Assembly (NCBI RefSeq): GCF_018687815.1 | Contig: NZ_CP061306.1 | Coordinates: 682,001 to 746,000 of the forward strand | From: Polynucleobacter sp. JS-JIR-II-b4 | GTDB lineage: Bacteria > Pseudomonadota > Gammaproteobacteria > Burkholderiales > Burkholderiaceae | Reading direction: 5' to 3' | Length of the DNA stretch: 64,000 nt | Translations under genes and position numbers: made by a program | Shown: in pieces, positions 25,533 through 33,838 of the stretch | Layout: each line of letters begins with the position of its first letter | Position numbering within the stretch: position 1 is the stretch's first letter | The notes under the pieces: generated by a model | The model's database searches: none | Told to the model about the DNA's origin: nothing | The model's input: only the letters and a program-made list of their open reading frames with translations

Positions 25533-26495
25533 TTACTTAATCATCCCAGCATTCTTAGCATCATCCATGGCTTGAGCTGTTTTCTCTTTCATGAATGCCG
25601 GCATCTTTGCTAGAGGAACATCCACAATCACAAAGCCAGCATCTTCCAATTTCTTTTTAGTCTCGGGATCGGCATTGAGCTGTGCGAAGTAATCAGACAT
25701 TTTTTGCTGCAATATCAGCGGGGTTGCTTTGGGCACGGCAACGCCACGATAAGCGCCGTCTACCCAGTTCAACCCCAGCTCTTTAAAGGTCGGTACGTCT
25801 GGTAGAGCGGGATTACGTTTCTCAGTAGCAATTGCTAGCGTACGCACTTTCCCTTTTTGCTGAATAGCTAAAGGTAGATAACCCATCGCGCCATCAACAT
25901 GCATTCCAATCAAGGCAGTAATCAAATCACCCGTGCCTTTAAAGGGAACGTAAGTAATTTTGACGCCAGCCAGTTTATTGAGGCGCTCGACTGCCATGTG
26001 GTTGGCTGAGAACTGTGCGGATCCAGCAAGCGTCATCTTGCCAGGATCTTTTTTGGCAGCCGCAATAAATTCTTGATAGGTCTTGTAAGGACTATCCGCG
26101 GAAACCATCAAAGCATCAGGGGTGAAGTGGTAGTAGTAGATCGCATTAATATCTTCCGTCTTGTACTGAATCCCCTCCTGTAGCGGCTGCAAGATAGTGT
26201 GGGGGATATTCACGCCCACTACCGTTGTACCGTCAGCGGGATAGGTATTCATGGTGCTCCATACCAATGCACCACCAGCACCAGCACGGTTCATAACTAC
26301 CATCGGCTGTTTGAATTTCTTAGCTGAGATGTCGGCTTGATAGCGCGCTACCAGGTCAGACTCACCAGCAGGTGGGAAGGGGATGATGTACTGAATGGTT
26401 CTATCGGGGAAAGGTTGAGCATGCGCGCCGGATAGCAAGCCAAGTGAGACTAGGCCAATACTCAGCAATCTACTTAGTAATTTAAACGGCTTCAT
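25533..26495 (-). CDS. Tripartite tricarboxylate transporter (Bug family) substrate-binding protein
   Basis: 320 residues with signal peptide ending in AHAQ. Bug features: RTIQYIIPFPPAGESDLVARY, MNRAGAGGALVWSTM and TYVPFKGTGDLITALIGMHV. The P-x-x-G loop here is PPAGESD rather than the common PGGxxD, and the second loop lacks GxxGA, so its ligand pocket may differ from the other two Bug proteins in the window. It overlaps the dehydrogenase gene by 4 bp, so the two are an operon and the ligand may be a tartrate- or malate-like acid (inference). Confidence 0.9.
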   Translation of the reverse strand: MKPFKLLSRLLSIGLVSLGLLSGAHAQPFPDRTIQYIIPFPPAGESDLVARYQADISAKKFKQPMVVMNRAGAGGALVWSTMNTYPADGTTVVGVNIPHTILQPLQEGIQYKTEDINAIYYYHFTPDALMVSADSPYKTYQEFIAAAKKDPGKMTLAGSAQFSANHMAVERLNKLAGVKITYVPFKGTGDLITALIGMHVDGAMGYLPLAIQQKGKVRTLAIATEKRNPALPDVPTFKELGLNWVDGAYRGVAVPKATPLILQQKMSDYFAQLNADPETKKKLEDAGFVIVDVPLAKMPAFMKEKTAQAMDDAKNAGMIK

Positions 26496-27559
26496 TTAGA
26501 AATCTCCTCAATGACTGCATTAGTAACATCACTCATCATGGCTGTGCCGCCTAAATCACGAGTATGTAACTTTGGATTGACTGTCACTTTTTCAATGGCT
26601 GCCATTAACTTTGCACCGAGCGCTTTTTCACCCAGGAAGTCGAGCATCATCACCGCTGACCAGAAGGTGCCAATTGGATTGGCAAGACCTTTACCCATAA
26701 TGTCAAAAGCAGAGCCATGAATCGGTTCAAACATGGATGGATAGCGACGCTCTGGATCGAGGTTTCCAGTAGGTGCAATGCCTAAGCTACCGGCTAATGC
26801 AGCTGCCAAATCACTGAGTACGTCTGCATGTAAGTTGGTGGCAACAATGGTGTCTAAAGATTCTGGGCGATTGACCATGCGCGCAGTAGCAGCATCAACC
26901 AACTCCTTGTCCCAAGTGACATCCGGAAAATCTTTGGCAACGATATTGGCTATCTCGTCCCACATCACCATGCCATGGCGCTGTGCATTGGATTTGGTAA
27001 TCACGGTGAGGTGTTTGCGAGGGCGTGACTGCGCTAACTTAAAGGCGAAGCGCTGTACGCGTTCTACTCCAACGCGAGTCATGATGCTCATATCTGAAGC
27101 TACTTCGATGGGGTGACCCTGGTGTGCTCGGCCGCCTACACCAGAGTATTCGCCTTCAGAGTTCTCGCGCACGATCACCCAATCCAGCTGATCTGGTTTG
27201 CAATTACGTAGTGGCGTTTCAATGCCAGGAAGAATGCGCGTAGGGCGCACGTTTGCATATTGATCAAAGCCCTGACAAATTTTGAGACGCAAGCCCCACA
27301 AAGTAATGTGATCTGGAATCTTAGGGTCGCCAGCTGAGCCGAACAAAATCGCATCTTTAGAGCGCAAAGGTTCAAGACCATCCTCGGGCATCATGATGCC
27401 GTGCTTGCGGTAGTAATCGCCACCCCAATCAAAGTGCTCGAATTGGAAAGCGACTTCAGGATGTTTTTTGCTTAAGGCATTCAATACCTTCTCGCATTCT
27501 GGGATGACTTCTTTGCCAATGCCGTCACCTGGAATGGATGCGATCTTATACGTCTTCAT
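26492..27559 (-). CDS. ttuC: Tartrate/isopropylmalate-type dehydrogenase
   Basis: 355 residues of the isocitrate/isopropylmalate dehydrogenase family. Visible are SIPGDGIGKEVIPE (N-terminus), the substrate Arg cluster in NVRPTRILPG and VIVRENSEGEYSGVGG, the catalytic Lys in TVITKSNAQRHG, and the metal-binding Asp run in ATNLHADVLSDLAAALAGSLG. Sequence features are those of TtuC-type tartrate dehydrogenase/D-malate decarboxylase, NAD+- and Mn2+-dependent, rather than LeuB. It is translationally coupled with a Bug-family binding protein. The exact substrate (tartrate, D-malate, isopropylmalate analogue) cannot be settled from sequence. Confidence 0.85.
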   Translation of the reverse strand: MKTYKIASIPGDGIGKEVIPECEKVLNALSKKHPEVAFQFEHFDWGGDYYRKHGIMMPEDGLEPLRSKDAILFGSAGDPKIPDHITLWGLRLKICQGFDQYANVRPTRILPGIETPLRNCKPDQLDWVIVRENSEGEYSGVGGRAHQGHPIEVASDMSIMTRVGVERVQRFAFKLAQSRPRKHLTVITKSNAQRHGMVMWDEIANIVAKDFPDVTWDKELVDAATARMVNRPESLDTIVATNLHADVLSDLAAALAGSLGIAPTGNLDPERRYPSMFEPIHGSAFDIMGKGLANPIGTFWSAVMMLDFLGEKALGAKLMAAIEKVTVNPKLHTRDLGGTAMMSDVTNAVIEEISK

Positions 27560-27592
27560 ATGTCTCCTACTGTTCTTTTTATATGAGCTATT

Positions 27593-27641
27593 TCAGGGAT
27601 AACTTCCTGAATAACTTCTAGGATCATTATGCAATTCCTAG
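27593..27641. promoter_or_regulatory. Two inverted repeats upstream of ttuC
   Basis: TCAGG-8-CCTGA (27593-27610) and CTAGGA-12-TCCTAG (27618-27641) lie 34-82 bp before the ttuC start. Spacing suits a dimeric regulator. No regulator gene is adjacent, so the call is tentative. Confidence 0.3.
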
Positions 27642-27696
27642 GTCCCAATACAACCATGGGGTACTCGGGGTTTATGGCTAGGGAGGTCGAGAAAAA

Positions 27697-27718
27697 GGAG
27701 GGGGGGGTGGGAGGGGGC
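27697..27718 (+). other. G-tract with G-quadruplex potential
   Basis: A run of nearly only G on the plus strand, broken by single A or T residues, gives at least four G3 tracts within 22 nt. It lies about 53 bp upstream of the SOS box of umuDC and about 140 bp upstream of ttuC. Confidence 0.55.
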
Positions 27719-27770
27719 TCATAGCCCCAAAACAACAAAAATAAGGCCATTTTTGCGGTTTTTACATATA

Positions 27771-27786
27771 CTGTATAAACATACAG
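27771..27786 (+). promoter_or_regulatory. LexA binding site (SOS box) of umuDC
   Basis: CTGTATAAACATACAG matches the CTGT-N8-ACAG LexA consensus perfectly, within the extended palindrome TATACTGT...ACAGTATA. It lies 7 bp before the umuD ATG, so LexA would block transcription initiation until DNA damage. Confidence 0.9.
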
Positions 27787-27793
27787 TATATTA

Positions 27794-28285
27794 ATGACTA
27801 TGACGCAAGTAATGAACCCCGCAAAAGTAACCCTAAGCCAGGCACCACAAGCCTTGGCAGGCCATTTTGCCGCCTATGAGCTCAAGCTCCTAAGTCACCG
27901 GATGTCAGCTGGATTCCCTAGTCCAGCGGCAGATTACGCCGAAGACGGCCTCGATCTGAACCATTACCTCGTCCAGAACAAGCCAGCTACTTTCATGTTC
28001 ACCGTGAAGGGGGATTCCATGCTGGGCGCGGGGATTTGTGATGGCGACAAGGTCGTCGTTGATAAAGCCCTTAAGCCAAAACATAAAGACATCGTGGTTG
28101 CCGTAGTGGATAGCGAGTACACCATCAAGCGCCTTTATCAGTTGCGCGGTCGTATTGAGCTCCAACCAGAAAACCCAAACTATCAGCCTATTACCTTTAA
28201 CGAAGGCAGCGAGCTGCAAATCTGGGGTGTAGTGGTTGGGGTAGTGCGTAAGTACAGCAATGCCAGTGGCAGAAATGGGAAGTGA
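27794..28285 (+). CDS. umuD: UmuD, DNA polymerase V accessory protein
   Basis: 163 residues. The self-cleavage site reads [11 protein letters not shown] with the cut expected between Ala39 and Gly40. The Ser-Lys dyad is Ser75 (GDSMLG) and Lys112 (YTIKRL), the same 37-residue spacing as in E. coli UmuD. RecA-stimulated cleavage produces UmuD', which joins UmuC to form pol V. The protein is longer than E. coli UmuD (139) mainly through an N-terminal extension. The perfect SOS box just upstream and the coupled umuC gene settle the identity. Confidence 0.95.
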   Translation: MTMTQVMNPAKVTLSQAPQALAGHFAAYELKLLSHRMSAGFPSPAADYAEDGLDLNHYLVQNKPATFMFTVKGDSMLGAGICDGDKVVVDKALKPKHKDIVVAVVDSEYTIKRLYQLRGRIELQPENPNYQPITFNEGSELQIWGVVVGVVRKYSNASGRNGK

Positions 28286-28286
28286 G

Positions 28287-29603
28287 ATGAACTCCAATTC
28301 ACAAACCATATCAACTCCACTTTTTGCACTTGTGGATGTAAACAACTTCTACGTTTCTTGTGAGCGTGTATTTCAGCCGAAGTTGGAAGAAGTGCCGATG
28401 GTGGTGCTCTCCAATAACGATGGCTGCGCTGTAGCACGTAGTGCTGAAGTCAAAGCGCTTGGCGTGAAGATGGGAACGCCTTGGTTTCAAATGAAGGACT
28501 TGGCCAAGCAGCATGGCATTCAGGCTTACTCGTCTAATTACACCTTGTATGGCGACATGAGTAGTCGTGTAGTTCAGGTGCTGAGAGCGTTCACGCCAAA
28601 CCTAGAGGTTTACAGCATCGACGAGAGCTTTTTACAAATCGAGACAGTCTTAAGGCAATATCAAGACACGATTGAATTAGGTCAAAAGATTAAACAGGAA
28701 GTGAAAGATGCCACCGGCTTACCAGTCTGTGTGGGCATTGGTGCCAGCAAGACTTTGGCTAAGCTAGCCAATCACTTGGCGAAGAAACATAAGCAGTTTG
28801 TTGGTGTGTGCGATGTCAACGCCATGGCCAAAGAAGAGCTCTATCAGTGGATGAGCGAGACTGAAGTGGGTGAGGTTTGGGGGGTTGGTAAACAAATCGC
28901 CAAGAAACTCAAAGCCCAAAACATTCAGAGCGTATTGGATCTTTTGCAAGCCTCACCACAAGCGATGCGTCAACAGTTTGGCGTGGTGATGGAGCGCCTC
29001 TGTTATGAGCTGCGTGGCACATCTTGCTTGCAGCTAGAAGAAGTAGCGCCAGCCAAACAACAAATTATCGCCTCGCGCAGTTTTGGTAAGTTGGTGACTA
29101 GCCAGGTAGAGCTTGCAGAATCGGTTGCTACCCATGTAGCGCGTGCAGCTGAAAAGCTCAGAACCCAAAATAGCACTACGGGCGCGCTCACCGTATTTAT
29201 TCAGACCAATCCGTTTAAGCAAAACGAGCCACAGTATCACCAAAGCGTCACTATTCCGCTGGCTGACCCAACAGATAACACATTGACCTTAACCAATGCC
29301 GCGCTGGCAGGCCTCAAGCAAATCTATCAAGCGAACTTCCGTTACAAGAAGGCGGGCGTCATTCTGAATCTGATTAGCGATAAGCCAACAGCTCAGCAAT
29401 CCTTGTTTGAGGATATCGAGACTAAAGGTAAGTCTGCTCATTTGATGAAAGCGGTAGATGAGATCAACACGCGCTTTGGTAATGCATTCATCAGATCTGC
29501 AGCCGCAGGAACCAATGGCACTAAAGAAGAGTGGCAGATGAGATCAAACAATCGGTCGCCGAACTACACCACGAGGTGGGATGAGTTACCGGTAGCTAGA
29601 TAA
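28287..29603 (+). CDS. umuC: UmuC, Y-family DNA polymerase V catalytic subunit
   Basis: 438 residues from ATG 28287, one base after the umuD stop and with GGGAAG at good distance; the frame is open to 28260. Y-family catalytic residues: [28 protein letters not shown] and [12 protein letters not shown]. The little-finger region has [10 protein letters not shown], and [10 protein letters not shown] follows. The C-terminus ends [12 protein letters not shown], as in UmuC. It performs error-prone translesion synthesis with UmuD'2 and RecA. Length agrees with E. coli UmuC (422). Confidence 0.96.
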   Translation: MNSNSQTISTPLFALVDVNNFYVSCERVFQPKLEEVPMVVLSNNDGCAVARSAEVKALGVKMGTPWFQMKDLAKQHGIQAYSSNYTLYGDMSSRVVQVLRAFTPNLEVYSIDESFLQIETVLRQYQDTIELGQKIKQEVKDATGLPVCVGIGASKTLAKLANHLAKKHKQFVGVCDVNAMAKEELYQWMSETEVGEVWGVGKQIAKKLKAQNIQSVLDLLQASPQAMRQQFGVVMERLCYELRGTSCLQLEEVAPAKQQIIASRSFGKLVTSQVELAESVATHVARAAEKLRTQNSTTGALTVFIQTNPFKQNEPQYHQSVTIPLADPTDNTLTLTNAALAGLKQIYQANFRYKKAGVILNLISDKPTAQQSLFEDIETKGKSAHLMKAVDEINTRFGNAFIRSAAAGTNGTKEEWQMRSNNRSPNYTTRWDELPVAR

Positions 29604-29670
29604 AGAATTTAGCAGCAAACAAAGCAATTAATTAGTCAATAACACGTAATAACGCATAAAGGAGAAGCAA

Positions 29671-29802
29671 ATGGACTTACTAAACAACTTCAACGGAATT
29701 TCTCTCGTAGCCATCATGGTTTTGTCTTACTGCGCAGTATTGAAAAATACTAAGCGTCATGAAAGCGCAACAAAACAAGTCTTTAATCGCAAATATCAGT
29801 AA
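29671..29802 (+). CDS. Small single-TM protein, 43 residues
   Basis: ATG 29671 has AAGGAGAAGCAA immediately upstream, a near-ideal ribosome-binding site. One hydrophobic helix (GISLVAIMVLSYCAVL, residues 9-24) is followed by a basic tail (KNTKRHESATKQVFNRKYQ), giving an N-out or peripheral topology with the tail in the cytoplasm. No known family recognised. It lies 67 bp after umuC and could be cotranscribed with the SOS operon. Confidence 0.55.
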   Translation: MDLLNNFNGISLVAIMVLSYCAVLKNTKRHESATKQVFNRKYQ

Positions 29803-29825
29803 AGAACAAGCAGTAGGCCTGGAAG

Positions 29826-29857
29826 GGGAATAAGGAAATCACGGATTCCTTATTCCC
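29826..29857. terminator. Long hairpin between convergent genes
   Basis: GGGAATAAGGAA and TTCCTTATTCCC pair perfectly over 12 bp, and the stem can extend inward past one bulge. No U-tract follows on either strand. It lies between the 43-residue ORF and exoX, which converge. Confidence 0.5.
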
Positions 29858-29869
29858 TAGTAAAGGCTG

Positions 29870-30529
29870 TTACTTGGCTTCTAAAGCTTTGCGTAAATAA
29901 CCAGAGACATTGTCTTGGCGTAGTAGCCATTGCTTGTAATCACTGGGCACTTGGCTAATGAGCTCACCCTTATGTTTACCATAAGGCATGGTCTTTGGAA
30001 TTCTGGCTTTCTCGGACATCTCCCATAAAGCATCCAAAGAAACGGGGTGTAACTTATCGATAATCTGAGCAACAATTTTTGAGCAGATCCATACATCGGC
30101 TAAGGCGCTATGCGCATTGCGCAGTTGATCTCTAGCAGTATCGCGTTCAAAGTAATAGAGCAGAGCGCTTTGCGTGTGACTATCTAAATCAGGCCATAGA
30201 CTACGCGCAAGCGCCAAAGTGCAAATGCGCTTGACTTCAGGGCTGCCAATTGCAACCCAATCAAAATCAATATTGTGGCCAATGAGATATTTAGTTCCGG
30301 CCGGCAATCTAAAAGAGCTGCTTGCGGGACAGTTGATCAATTCCTCATCCATGATGTGATGGGTAGCAAGAGCACCCAAGCTAATAGGCTTACCTGGGTT
30401 GTAACGTTGCACCCAAGGATTGCCCACTTCAAATGGATTGAGGGAGGTGACATCTAATGAAGCAGCTTCAATAATGACGGCATCGTTTTTATCGGTTGCT
30501 TCTACATCAAAAATAATGGCTTGGGGCAT
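29870..30529 (-). CDS. exoX: Exodeoxyribonuclease X-like 3'-5' exonuclease
   Basis: 219 residues, as E. coli ExoX (220). DEDDh motifs are IIFDVEATD (I), GHNIDFDW (II) and NAHSALADVWICSKI (III, with the catalytic His). The C-terminal 40 residues, MPYGKHKGELISQVPSDYKQWLLR, form the small domain also present at the end of E. coli ExoX. The enzyme degrades single- and double-stranded DNA from 3' ends and helps mismatch repair and recombination. Monocistronic. Confidence 0.88.
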   Translation of the reverse strand: MPQAIIFDVEATDKNDAVIIEAASLDVTSLNPFEVGNPWVQRYNPGKPISLGALATHHIMDEELINCPASSSFRLPAGTKYLIGHNIDFDWVAIGSPEVKRICTLALARSLWPDLDSHTQSALLYYFERDTARDQLRNAHSALADVWICSKIVAQIIDKLHPVSLDALWEMSEKARIPKTMPYGKHKGELISQVPSDYKQWLLRQDNVSGYLRKALEAK

Positions 30530-30714
30530 AGGAGTCTATTGGGATTGAATCATCCTATTGTGCCTCGAATTAAGTGGCTCAATTGATATTGAATAAAACC
30601 TACATACCCAAAACCATATCAATTGCTCGTTTTCTACGGAGATCGCTGATGGGTAGGCGTTGGTTTATCATCAATTTATCGCTTATTCACTCATATTTAA
30701 TCCAAGGAAGTATC

Positions 30715-31704
30715 GTGAAATCACTATTGGCAATCGTATTGGCATCCATTTTTTCTATGGCATTTGCTCAGCAAAAAACATCCATTATTCAAACAGATCA
30801 GATGCAGCAGGCAATTGCTCGCGGTGCGATTATTTGGGATGTACGCGATGAAAAAAGTTACTTAGATGGCCACATCCCAGGTGCAATCAATATTGGTGAG
30901 ATCGGTAATGTACTGCGTGACCCGAATAAAGAAGACTACATCCCTACAGAACAAATTCAAAAGATTTTTAACGCTGCTGGTTTAGATGTGAATAAAGATG
31001 TTGTGGTTTATGGTGCACGCGGCAATCCATATACTTATTTTGGTCTGTACACCATTAATTATTTTGGTGGAAAAGATGCGCAGATTTACCATGATGGTAT
31101 TGATGGCTGGAAACAAGCTGGCCTGCCAATTCAAAAAGAGCGCCAAACCTTAGCATCAGTATCGGTAGTGCTAGTACCGCAGCCTCAATTGGTTGTTAGT
31201 AATGAGGAGATGCTCAAGCTTGCCCAGTCGAAATCCGTGCAAATCATTGATGCCAGAACGCCCGACGAGTTCTCAGGTAAGGATGTGCGTACGATTCGGG
31301 GTGGCCACATTCCCAATGCAACCAATATCCCCTTCGAAGACAATTGGCAAGACCCAGCAACTGCGATCAAGCTAGGTAAGAAGCAAGCTGCTGATAACTC
31401 TGGCATGGCACTAAAAAATCAAACAGATTTAAAAAAACTGTATGCCAATCTCGATCCTGATAAAGAAACCGTGGTCTATTGCCAAAGTGGTGTGCGGGCC
31501 TCTGAGACTGCCACAGTGCTGAAGTCTTTGGGCTTTAAGAAGGTCAAGGTATATGACTCGTCGTGGCTGGGCTGGGGTAACAACCTCAAAGCGCCAGTTG
31601 CTGATGAGACTTTCTTAAACGTTGGTGCGCTTAATGCAAAAATGACTGCAATGCAAAATAAAATCAATCAGCTAGAAGAAGCTTTAAAAAATAAAAATAA
31701 CTAA
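30715..31704 (+). CDS. Exported tandem-rhodanese sulfurtransferase
   Basis: 329 residues from GTG 30715, preceded by AAGGAAG at 5 bp and beginning a clean signal peptide (VKSLLAIVLASIFSMAFAQ). The frame is open to 30574, but that would bury the signal. Two rhodanese domains follow. The first (IIWDVRDEKSYLDGHIPGA) has YGARGNPY where an active Cys would sit, so it is inactive. The second (IIDARTPDEFSG) has the loop VVYCQSGVRAS with the catalytic Cys. A C-terminal coiled coil of about 25 residues (MQNKINQLEEALKNK) ends the protein. Role in periplasmic sulfur transfer is by family. Confidence 0.85.
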   Translation: MKSLLAIVLASIFSMAFAQQKTSIIQTDQMQQAIARGAIIWDVRDEKSYLDGHIPGAINIGEIGNVLRDPNKEDYIPTEQIQKIFNAAGLDVNKDVVVYGARGNPYTYFGLYTINYFGGKDAQIYHDGIDGWKQAGLPIQKERQTLASVSVVLVPQPQLVVSNEEMLKLAQSKSVQIIDARTPDEFSGKDVRTIRGGHIPNATNIPFEDNWQDPATAIKLGKKQAADNSGMALKNQTDLKKLYANLDPDKETVVYCQSGVRASETATVLKSLGFKKVKVYDSSWLGWGNNLKAPVADETFLNVGALNAKMTAMQNKINQLEEALKNKNN

Positions 31705-31727
31705 TGTAATTTAAATAGAGGCCCAAT

Positions 31728-31755
31728 TCTTGGTGGAGGTAATGCTGCACCAAGA
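31728..31755 (+). terminator. Hairpin after rhodanese gene
   Basis: TCTTGGTG and CACCAAGA form an 8-bp stem with a 12-nt loop 24 bp after the stop; TTGCTCTCTTCTT follows. Probable terminator with a pyrimidine-rich tail. From here to the ffs gene (about 235 bp) I see no further gene. Confidence 0.55.
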
Positions 31756-31991
31756 TTGCTCTCTTCTTACGCTTAAATCATCCGGACTCCCTATTCATCG
31801 TCATCCAAAACCTCTACGCTGAATCTTTCTACATAGAGGGGATCAGCTTTGCGAGTGTCTATTGAGTGTTCCCATAAACAGCTGCAGTTATTTAGAATCT
31901 CTCTGGATGCGCGAACTGTTCTGGTTTTGCTGATTATTTGGATAATTTGGGGACTTTTCAGGATTCTGAAGATCTTCTGAATTCCAGGGGA

Positions 31992-32096
31992 GGGGTGGAT
32001 GAGCCAAACCCCCGGCACTGGCAGAAATTGGGTTTGGCTGCTTCGTTCCCGACCTGACCAGGTTATCCAACCCACCATGCGGGGAGGCCCATCCAA
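31992..32096 (-). ncRNA. ffs: 4.5S signal recognition particle RNA
   Basis: On the minus strand the conserved apical core of bacterial SRP RNA is present (about 32062-32039), with the GGTCAGGTC stretch, the GAA tetraloop region and GAAGCAGCC of the symmetric loop. The ends GGATGGGCC (5', near 32094) and GGCTCATCC (3', near 31997) pair to close the hairpin, giving about 100 nt, as in E. coli (114). SRP RNA binds Ffh and targets inner-membrane proteins. It is divergent from dnaX, only 29 bp away. Exact ends are inferred from pairing. Confidence 0.9.
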
Positions 32097-32125
32097 TTCC
32101 ATTTTAGCTTGTTAGAATGTAAGAC

Positions 32126-33787
32126 ATGACAGCATTGGCATTAGCCCGTTCGTGGCGCCCCAAAACCTTCTCTGAATTAGTCGGCCAAGACCATGTGGTT
32201 AAGGCCTTAACCCATGCTTTGGATCAGGGTCGCTTGCACCACGCATGGCTCTTTACGGGTACTCGTGGAGTAGGTAAGACCACAATTGCCCGGATTATGG
32301 CTAAGGCCCTCAATTGCACGGGATCTGATGGTTCCGGCAAGATGACTTCAGAGCCTTGCGGAAAATGCCCAGCCTGTATGGAAATCGATGCCGGTCGCTT
32401 TGTTGACTATATAGAGATGGATGCTGCAAGTAATCGTGGTGTGGACGATATTGCCGCTCTCCTAGAAAAAGCAGCTTACGCACCCAGCAATGCGCGTTAT
32501 AAGGTCTACATGATTGACGAGGTGCACATGCTCACCAATCACGCCTTTAATGCCATGCTCAAAACTTTGGAAGAGCCTCCAGAGCACGTCAAATTTATTC
32601 TAGCTACTACCGATCCTCAAAAGATCCCAGTAACTATCTTGTCTCGTTGCTTGCAGTTCAATCTCAAGCAAATGCCAGTACCACTCATTGTTGAACATTT
32701 AGAAAAAGTGCTCGCTGCCGAGAAGGTGGAGTGCGAAGTCAATGCCTTGCGTGTTCTTGCCAAGGCAGCTCAAGGTTCAATGCGCGATGCTTTATCGCTA
32801 ACTGATCAGGCTATTGCCTATGCGGCTGGCAAAGTTAGCGAAGAATCCGTGCGCGGCATGCTTGGCACATTAGATGATGCTTATCTCATCCGTATTTTGG
32901 ATTGCTTGATCGCTAAAGATGGTGCTAGCCTACTCGCAGTCGCAAACGAAATGGGTGAGCGCAGTATGTCTTTCTCATTGGCGTTGCAAGATCTCTCCAG
33001 CCTGTTGCAAAAAATTGCAGCAGCGCAAGTTGTTCCGGAATCCGTTTTAGAAGATTGGCCAGAAGCAGGCGAGATTCGTCGCTTGGCAGGTCAGCTCACA
33101 AAAGAAGAAGCGCAACTCTTCTATCAAATTACGATTACAAGTCGTCCAGATTTATCGCTGGCACCGGATGAGCAAACTGGTTTTGCCATGACGCTATTAC
33201 GTATGTTGGCTTTTCGTCCAGGCAATGGTGGAGGAGGCAATTCTTCTTCAGCGCCATCATCACCCTCGGCTCCCCCAGTAAACACTGCTCGACCAGTAGC
33301 ACCAGCTCCTAAATCATCTGCACCAGCACCTGCTGCAAGAGCAGCTACACCTGCCGCTCCGGTATCGACACCGTCAGCACCAGCTCCCGCAGCCAGTTCT
33401 GCCGAGCGTCCTGATTGGCATGCCTTGATGCGACAGTTACCCGTTAAAGGGATGGTGCAGCAGTTAGCATTTCAGACAGAGTTGCAAGATTGGAATGATT
33501 CACCTGCTGGAGTACGCGCAACCATCGTTACGCCGATGCCGCAGTTAGCTTCTGACGCTTCTGTTGGTCGTTTGGCTGATGCGCTTACAGCTCACTTTGG
33601 CAAGCCCGTCAAGATCGTGATTGAAAAGGGCGAAGTAGAAGGTAAGACAGTGGCTAAGGTGGATGCCCAGATTCATCAAGAGAAAAGAATGAATGCGGAG
33701 CAAATGATTGCGGCCGATCCATTTATTCAGCAATTAGAAAAAGAGTTTGGCGCCAAGGTAGTTGGCGGTTCTGTGAAACCTCTTTAA
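32126..33787 (+). CDS. dnaX: DNA polymerase III subunit gamma/tau
   Basis: 553 residues. Walker A GTRGVGKT at 45-52, zinc-binding cysteines in CTGSDG...CGKCPAC (about 66-85), Walker B DEVHML and sensor 1 in FILATTDPQKIPVT. Domain III ends near residue 365. A Gly/Ser/Pro/Ala-rich linker (about 370-430) leads to a C-terminal region for binding polymerase and helicase, as in tau. It is the clamp-loader ATPase and replisome organiser. I see no A-AAA-AAG slippery site, so a separate gamma product by frameshift is not evident. First gene of dnaX-ybaB-recR. Confidence 0.97.
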   Translation: MTALALARSWRPKTFSELVGQDHVVKALTHALDQGRLHHAWLFTGTRGVGKTTIARIMAKALNCTGSDGSGKMTSEPCGKCPACMEIDAGRFVDYIEMDAASNRGVDDIAALLEKAAYAPSNARYKVYMIDEVHMLTNHAFNAMLKTLEEPPEHVKFILATTDPQKIPVTILSRCLQFNLKQMPVPLIVEHLEKVLAAEKVECEVNALRVLAKAAQGSMRDALSLTDQAIAYAAGKVSEESVRGMLGTLDDAYLIRILDCLIAKDGASLLAVANEMGERSMSFSLALQDLSSLLQKIAAAQVVPESVLEDWPEAGEIRRLAGQLTKEEAQLFYQITITSRPDLSLAPDEQTGFAMTLLRMLAFRPGNGGGGNSSSAPSSPSAPPVNTARPVAPAPKSSAPAPAARAATPAAPVSTPSAPAPAASSAERPDWHALMRQLPVKGMVQQLAFQTELQDWNDSPAGVRATIVTPMPQLASDASVGRLADALTAHFGKPVKIVIEKGEVEGKTVAKVDAQIHQEKRMNAEQMIAADPFIQQLEKEFGAKVVGGSVKPL

Positions 33788-33838
33788 TTCATATCAATAT
33801 TCATAAATCATAAGTAATACCACTAAGGAAATAAAGCG

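Noticed and set aside
25374-25613. Plus-strand ORF of 79 codons
   Set aside because: It runs through the strong 25484-25513 terminator and into the convergent Bug gene; the 25316 frame has the better start.
27556-27750. Minus-strand ORF of 64 codons upstream of ttuC
   Set aside because: It reads through the G-tract (giving a Pro-rich stretch) and overlaps the ttuC start; no ribosome-binding site.
31791-32102. Minus-strand ORF of 103 codons
   Set aside because: It lies across the 4.5S RNA gene; the protein has no family features, and the RNA signature and pairing explain the sequence.
33200-33450. Programmed frameshift in dnaX making gamma
   Set aside because: I found no A-AAA-AAG or similar slippery heptamer near the linker region; the gene may give tau only.
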